DNA of 39,034 nt from Sedimenticola thiotaurini. GTDB taxonomy: Bacteria; Pseudomonadota; Gammaproteobacteria; Chromatiales; Chromatiaceae. Positions 35,617-39,034 of this stretch are shown here, in pieces (the first letter of the stretch is position 1; each line of letters begins with the position of its first letter). Under the pieces are notes generated by a model, which saw nothing but the letters and a program-made list of their open reading frames with translations, had not been told where the DNA came from and did not search any database. A program made the translations under genes and the position numbers. The stretch spans positions 1-39,034 of the forward strand of contig DRKP01000099.1 of the NCBI GenBank assembly GCA_011051715.1, in the 5' to 3' direction.

Positions 35617-35926
35617 TATCGACGGCCTGAGCTTCGAGGAACTGCTGGAGCTGAACCAGCGTGTGGTGGCGCGGTTGAAGATGCTTGAATCGATGCAGAC
35701 CCACATCGAGATGATGCGCTTCAACCCCGGCCAGCGGGTCAGCTTCGAGCACAGCGGTGGCCGCCTGTTCGGCACCTTGGTCAAATACAACCGCAAGACG
35801 GTCACCGTGGTCACCGAAAACGGCCAGCGGTGGAATATCCCGCCGCATCTGCTGTCGGCAGTGAAGGATGCCGGTGATATCGAGCCGCAACAGCCGACCA
35901 GCAAGAAGAAAAAACGGCTCAGATAA
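35606..35926 (+). CDS. Small protein with SH3/KOW-like strand pattern, inside the IS66-type element
   Basis: The 106-residue protein has an N-terminal helix (SFEELLELNQRVVARLKMLE) followed by a strand-rich segment RVSFEHSGGRLFGTLVKYNR and TVTVVTENGQRWNIPPHLL, which resembles a small SH3- or KOW-type barrel used to bind nucleic acid, and a Lys-rich tail. ATG 35606 overlaps the tnpC stop. Lying between tnpC and the right end, it may be an accessory IS66 gene. I know similar small proteins near transposases, but no function for them. Confidence 0.65.
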   Translation: MSIDIDGLSFEELLELNQRVVARLKMLESMQTHIEMMRFNPGQRVSFEHSGGRLFGTLVKYNRKTVTVVTENGQRWNIPPHLLSAVKDAGDIEPQQPTSKKKKRLR

Positions 35927-35965
35927 TCACGTGTGAGGCAATGGCGGTCAGAAATGGCCGTTTAC

Positions 35966-36441
35966 GCTCCAACGAGCCTACCTGACCACTCCGTGTTCCC
36001 AGATTCCACCCGCGTCCACACCGTGTCCGCGCTCTTCACCCTCTCGTGTCCCAACGCTGTCGGTTTCATCTGTTCACCTCGATCAGGAGCCTTCGGGGCT
36101 TCCTGGGTTCCTCGACGTATCTCTACCTGCATGCCACGGCCTGAGGACCCCGCCGGATCTCCACACCCTGGCCTTCGTTCTCAGCGGGTGCTTCTGTGTT
36201 GCCTTCGGTGTGCGTTAAAACCCTCGGCATCCGGAACTGATTATGTCGAAGCTGTACCAGCATTTCAGGGAGCGCGACCTCCCCTACGGCCTACGGGTTT
36301 CCCTGTGTACGCTTACCTCACCTCTTTGTTCACGATCACTCGCTCCGCAGTGAGATCAACACTCGATACGGGTGGGTGGCTGGCCCTTACCCGACAGGGA
36401 CTTTCACCCTGCAAGATACGCCGGGCTTGGCCCAGCGCGAG
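35966..36441 (-). ncRNA. Likely group II intron, 5' portion, without reverse transcriptase
   Basis: On the minus strand the segment contains a hairpin GCAGGG-TGAAAGT-CCCTGT (about 36413-36395), then GAACAAAGAGGTGAGGTAAG, GATGCCGAGGG, GGCAACACAGAAGCACCCG, TACGTCGAGGAACCC and GAGGTGAACAGATGAAACCG, an order and style I associate with domains I-III of bacterial group II introns. No reverse transcriptase frame follows: the sequence is cut off at the right end of the IS66-type element. It begins directly at the attC-like site. Identification is by pattern memory only; domain V is not visible. Confidence 0.5.
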
Positions 36442-36536
36442 AACGCCTGAGTTCAGGTGCGTTTGAGGCAACAGGCGCTTTTGCGGCAGCAAAAGCGCCT
36501 GGCGGATCAAACGTCACCTGCAGCAATTTGTTGGGT
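36438..36536 (-). other. attC: Integron attC-like recombination site
   Basis: Minus strand, 5' to 3': the R'' core ACCCAAC (36536-36530), a CAGGTG arm, an unpaired base, a CGTTTGA arm, then a 13-bp perfect stem CAGGCGCTTTTGC with a 4-base loop, followed by the matching TCAAACG and CACCTG arms and a terminal GTT (36444-36442). On the bottom strand the single unpaired base is a T at 36514, as in extrahelical bases of real attC sites. The terminal core reads GTTCTCG instead of GTTRRRY, as if interrupted right after GTT, where the intron-like sequence begins. Confidence 0.75.
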
Positions 36537-37785
36537 ACGGCCATGGTCATGCAACGAGTATCTTGTTTTCGTCCTTGTAGACCGATACACCGCCGTCCTC
36601 TGAGATCTTGATCCCAAGACCGAGGCTGCTGCCCTTCTTAGCGGCAGCGGTTCGGCCTCCACCTTCGCTACCTGCAGGTACACTTACTATTGCGCCGGCA
36701 GCAACAATATTGCCAAGATGGTCCAGAACCATCGCTCCATCCAATGCGAGCAACTCCTGACGCAATCTCCGGTCTAGATTCTGAAACTTATTGTTCACTA
36801 TCGCGCGGATCGTTTTTGACTTGATGGATGGGTGATCTCCTGAAATTAGGTCAGGATCAGAAACTATTTCCCCAATCTTACCGAGTGAACCGGATCGGAC
36901 CACAATGATGCATCCACCACTCCGAGCAAACGATATGTCGAGACAACTTTGATAGATTGCTTCTCGCAGGATTCTATTTTGAGGGGGCTGCATTCTGCGG
37001 AGATACATTTCATGAGCGTAGAACTGCCATTCGCCCCGCCGTTTGGCAAAAATTAGCCTTTTATTTCTGAAGACCAGCTGCTCTCCAAGGCGATTCAATA
37101 CCAACGCAATTCGATTGTTATCGGTCCAGTCTGCTATGGCGTTCAAACGATATGGAACATAATCAAGACCCAGCTGGTTTGCTGTGAGCTGACCAGAGCC
37201 AGCTATTTTACCATCCAAGGTCACGACTAGGAGAGTGTCAAATCCGTTGCTTACGACTGCAGAGAAATCATGATCAAATATTTCAGTGAGACTGCTTCCT
37301 CGACCGTTAGCATTTGGATCGATTCCTATGGAGGATGTAATCTCGCCACCTTCATAAGTACGGGCAGACCAAGCCTCAAACTGACGCAATATCAGACTTA
37401 CTGCGCGGATACCACCGAGGTGACGCGAAATTGCTCTCGCGGGTAAAAACGTGAGCAGATCTGCTCTGTAATCTGGTGAAGTCGCGTCGTATATAGCGAT
37501 GAGCTCTTCAACAAAATCCTTCGTTAGGGCCAACTCTTCTGGTGTAAAACCAGGTTGGCGATAGAGGACAAGCCTCTCGACACCGGCATCCTCGGCCTTG
37601 ATAGCAATCTTGGATGGTTCGAGCGATGCAACTAGTGGGCTGTTGGACTGACAATTTAAAGACCCAGCTTGAACTTGCGCAGACAGCAAGGGCCCGAGGT
37701 ACGTGCCCAAAGCCTCTCTCAGTTCGTCAATGATCAATGTAGGCCCCCGTTACCTTGACTTTCGGGATTTCTCTTAAGCACCCAA
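36444..37785 (-). mobile_element. Integron gene cassette (DisA_N-like gene plus attC)
   Basis: The cassette is defined by two marks. Upstream of the gene, the minus strand has GTTGGGT (37786-37780), fitting the core GTTRRRY; cutting after its G gives a left boundary at 37785. Downstream, the attC begins with ACCCAAC, the exact reverse complement of that GTTGGGT. In a circular cassette these two pieces would pair, so the match is the expected hallmark of one cassette. It is 1342 bp long, holds one gene whose stop is about 10 bases before the attC, and is visibly AT-richer than the chromosome. No integrase is in the window. Confidence 0.7.
36547..37737 (-). CDS. Divergent DisA_N (diadenylate cyclase-like) domain protein, 396 aa
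   Basis: The last third resembles the DisA_N/DAC domain: IYQSCLDISFARSGGCIIVV, then LDGAMVLDHLGNIVAAGAIV with the catalytic-type DGA (Asp333-Ala335), GGGRTAA (362-366) in place of the usual RHR-containing GTRHRAA, and GIKISEDGGVSVY matching the final strand pair (VVSEETGxIS). The first 230 residues are a separate region, probably sensory. DAC enzymes make c-di-AMP; the altered RHR motif leaves activity doubtful. Start is TTG 37737, with GGGGG upstream and an in-frame stop just before. Lower GC and the flanking attC show acquisition as a cassette. Confidence 0.6.
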   Translation of the reverse strand: MIIDELREALGTYLGPLLSAQVQAGSLNCQSNSPLVASLEPSKIAIKAEDAGVERLVLYRQPGFTPEELALTKDFVEELIAIYDATSPDYRADLLTFLPARAISRHLGGIRAVSLILRQFEAWSARTYEGGEITSSIGIDPNANGRGSSLTEIFDHDFSAVVSNGFDTLLVVTLDGKIAGSGQLTANQLGLDYVPYRLNAIADWTDNNRIALVLNRLGEQLVFRNKRLIFAKRRGEWQFYAHEMYLRRMQPPQNRILREAIYQSCLDISFARSGGCIIVVRSGSLGKIGEIVSDPDLISGDHPSIKSKTIRAIVNNKFQNLDRRLRQELLALDGAMVLDHLGNIVAAGAIVSVPAGSEGGGRTAAAKKGSSLGLGIKISEDGGVSVYKDENKILVA

Positions 37786-37786
37786 C

Positions 37787-38970
37787 GAGACTGTAGAAAA
37801 ATGAATTACAAAACGAACTGCTCATCCACAATTTTATCAGTCTTCCATCTAAATTTACTTGCTCGATTCTTCCGGCAATTAATTCATGATGTGAATACGG
37901 GACTCACTATCCGCTGCCTGTCGCCCCTACGCCACCAGGCACCGGTGTATCTTCAACATATTGTGCAGCATCGCCACCGGCTTTCATTGGCCATCGACCT
38001 TCCTTCGCCCCCGAAGGCTAGATTGACGAAAACCGATTCCATTCCCTATATGCGCAAACACCGGCTCCACGATACCCATTCGGCGGCTGTAGATATCCCG
38101 TCCAGCGCGGCTGTCGATCTTTCGCTTCATCTGCCCGATCAGCCCCTGCTTCCGCTCTTCGCTGATCCCAAGCCGGATATGAATCTGGCGGGCCGTCCGC
38201 TGGCTCGGATCCCGCAGACAGCGTTTGCGTAACCGGCACCCTGCGCAGTCGTTCTCCTCCAGGAATCGCCTGATCTTCCTCGATGCCTGGCGGAGCTTCT
38301 TTATCTGGCTCTTCTCGCGCCCGGTGAGCGCCTCCTCCAGATTGGCCTGATCGGCCTCCTTGTGTTTCTTCAGGATATAGCGGACCGCCCGGTCGATCTT
38401 CTTCCGTTTCCTGTTCAGATCCGCATGCCGTCCACTCCACTCCCTGGCGGCATTGGAGGGCATCTTGCACCCATCGACGGCAAACATCTCACGGCCAATC
38501 AGGCCCAGTTCATCGCAGACCAGGACGATCTGGTTGAACAGCTCCCCGATCTCCTCTGAAAACCTTGAAACGAAGTTGGCAAGGGTGGTGAAGTGCGGCT
38601 GGCTGTCGGCAGATATGGCCATGAACAGGATGTTCTCCCGACAGAGCCGTTCGATCTTGCGGCTGCTGGTGATGCCCTTGGAGTAGGCCAGGATGATGAT
38701 CTTCAGGAGAATGGCGGGGTCGCAGGCGGTGCGGCCTGTTTCATCATTGCTGTAGTGCTGCTGGAACCGGCTCAGGTCCGGTTCGTTGTCGATCAGTCGG
38801 GAGAGGGTGAACTCGAAGGAATCCGGCAGTATCCGGCGATCGAAAGAGATCGGGATCATCTTTACCTGGCCGTAATTCGCATCCTTGAATCGGGGCATTT
38901 GGTGACCGTCTTTTTCGGTTCGAATTCACATGGGTATATCTTACAGAAAAAAGGGTTTTTCCACAGTTTC
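37787..38970 (-). mobile_element. IS1182-type insertion sequence, internally deleted
   Basis: The left end reads GAGACTGTAGAAAA from 37787 and the right end, read inwards from 38970, GAAACTGTGGAAAA: a 14-bp terminal inverted repeat with two mismatches. The element encodes a damaged IS1182-family transposase on the minus strand. AAC occurs immediately outside both ends (37784-37786 and 38971-38973), a possible 3-bp duplication. The element abuts the integron cassette boundary. The non-coding 140 bases at its left end are AT-rich. Bases 38971-39034 return to GC-rich sequence with nothing recognised. Confidence 0.7.
37927..38898 (-). pseudogene. IS1182-family transposase with internal deletion and premature stop
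   Basis: The N-terminus is well preserved (SNDETGRTACDPAILLKIII, AYSKGITSSRKIERLCREN, SADSQPHFTTLANFV, MFAVDGCKMPSNAAREWSG). After about residue 210 it jumps to the Cys-rich C-terminal region (CAGCRLRKRCLRDPSQRTA), omitting roughly 150 residues, including part of the catalytic core, compared with normal members of 450-500 residues. Near the end, where QW is expected, a TGA (37986-37984) cuts off KPVAMLHNMLKIHRCLVA; the natural stop would be at 37927. It cannot be active. Confidence 0.85.
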
Positions 38971-39034
38971 AACCAACGGATCTGCCGATGTCGGGTGCCC
39001 CCGGACCGATGGCGATACCCCCGCTCACTCCCCG

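Larger units (their letters stand above)
33640..35965. mobile_element. IS66-type element with its middle replaced by a toxin-antitoxin region
   Basis: The left end (from 33640) reads GTAACCGTTCAAACCAC and the right end, read inwards from 35965, GTAAACGGCCATTTCTG; both start with the GTAA typical of IS66-family termini. Inside are a tnpA start at the left edge and a tnpC end at the right edge, in the same direction. tnpB and most of tnpC are missing, and a minus-strand toxin-antitoxin pair plus other fragments fill the gap. The five bases GCTCC flank both ends (33635-33639 and 35966-35970); IS66 normally makes 8-bp duplications, so the boundary is tentative. It would be non-autonomous. Confidence 0.6.

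Noticed and set aside
35933-36466. 177-codon plus-strand frame over the intron-like region
   Set aside because: No ribosome-binding site, biased composition, and the opposite strand has group II intron-like sequence. Such frames are common false calls over intron RNA.
33640-39034. CRISPR array in the accessory region
   Set aside because: No regularly spaced direct repeats of 24-40 bases; the only tandem array has 9-bp units without spacers.

Overview
The window is GC-rich, densely packed DNA that looks like a gammaproteobacterial chromosome. The cmoA-cmoB pair, trkH and the divergent etfBA / ETF-ubiquinone oxidoreductase block all point that way. Anion transporters (two SulP proteins, one of them BicA-like, and an SLC13 permease) and a four-subunit 2-oxoacid:ferredoxin oxidoreductase would suit a chemolithotrophic or purple-sulfur-type lineage, but that placement is inference.

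Layout. 1-4.1 kb holds envelope genes: two lipoproteins, a VOC-domain lipoprotein, a BamA/TamA-type barrel and a PagP-like outer-membrane protein. 4.4-10.4 kb is a mercury resistance region, with merR at one end, merTPA at the other (driven by a textbook MerR-type promoter), and an unrelated three-gene block between them: a papain-like peptidase fused to an alpha/beta hydrolase, a GH108-like muramidase and an unknown protein. 10.5-17.3 kb has a nitroreductase, then etfBA and the divergent ETF-QO/acyl-CoA dehydrogenase operon, which feeds electrons from acyl-CoA oxidation into the quinone pool. 17.7-27.5 kb is mostly ion transport (SLC13, TrkH, two SulP). 27.5-33.6 kb holds cmoAB (tRNA wobble uridine modification), the porCDAB-like operon and an AEC permease. 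An almost identical palindrome, core ACGTTTACGTAAACGT, lies in the etf divergent promoter and in front of the porCDAB-like operon, which suggests one regulator for both.

33.6-39.0 kb is a recombination-prone island. An IS66-type element keeps its ends and the edges of its transposase genes, but its middle is occupied by an HTH-antitoxin/PIN-toxin pair (toxin frameshifted), an IS21-like istA start joined to a ParB-like tail, and a 9-bp tandem repeat. It is followed by what looks like a decayed group II intron abutting an integron attC-like site. That attC closes an apparent integron gene cassette carrying a divergent DisA_N (diadenylate cyclase-like) protein, whose other boundary is 1 bp from an internally deleted IS1182-type element. 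The cassette-borne DisA_N gene, the IS66-enclosed toxin-antitoxin pair and the shared palindromic operator are the most unusual items here.
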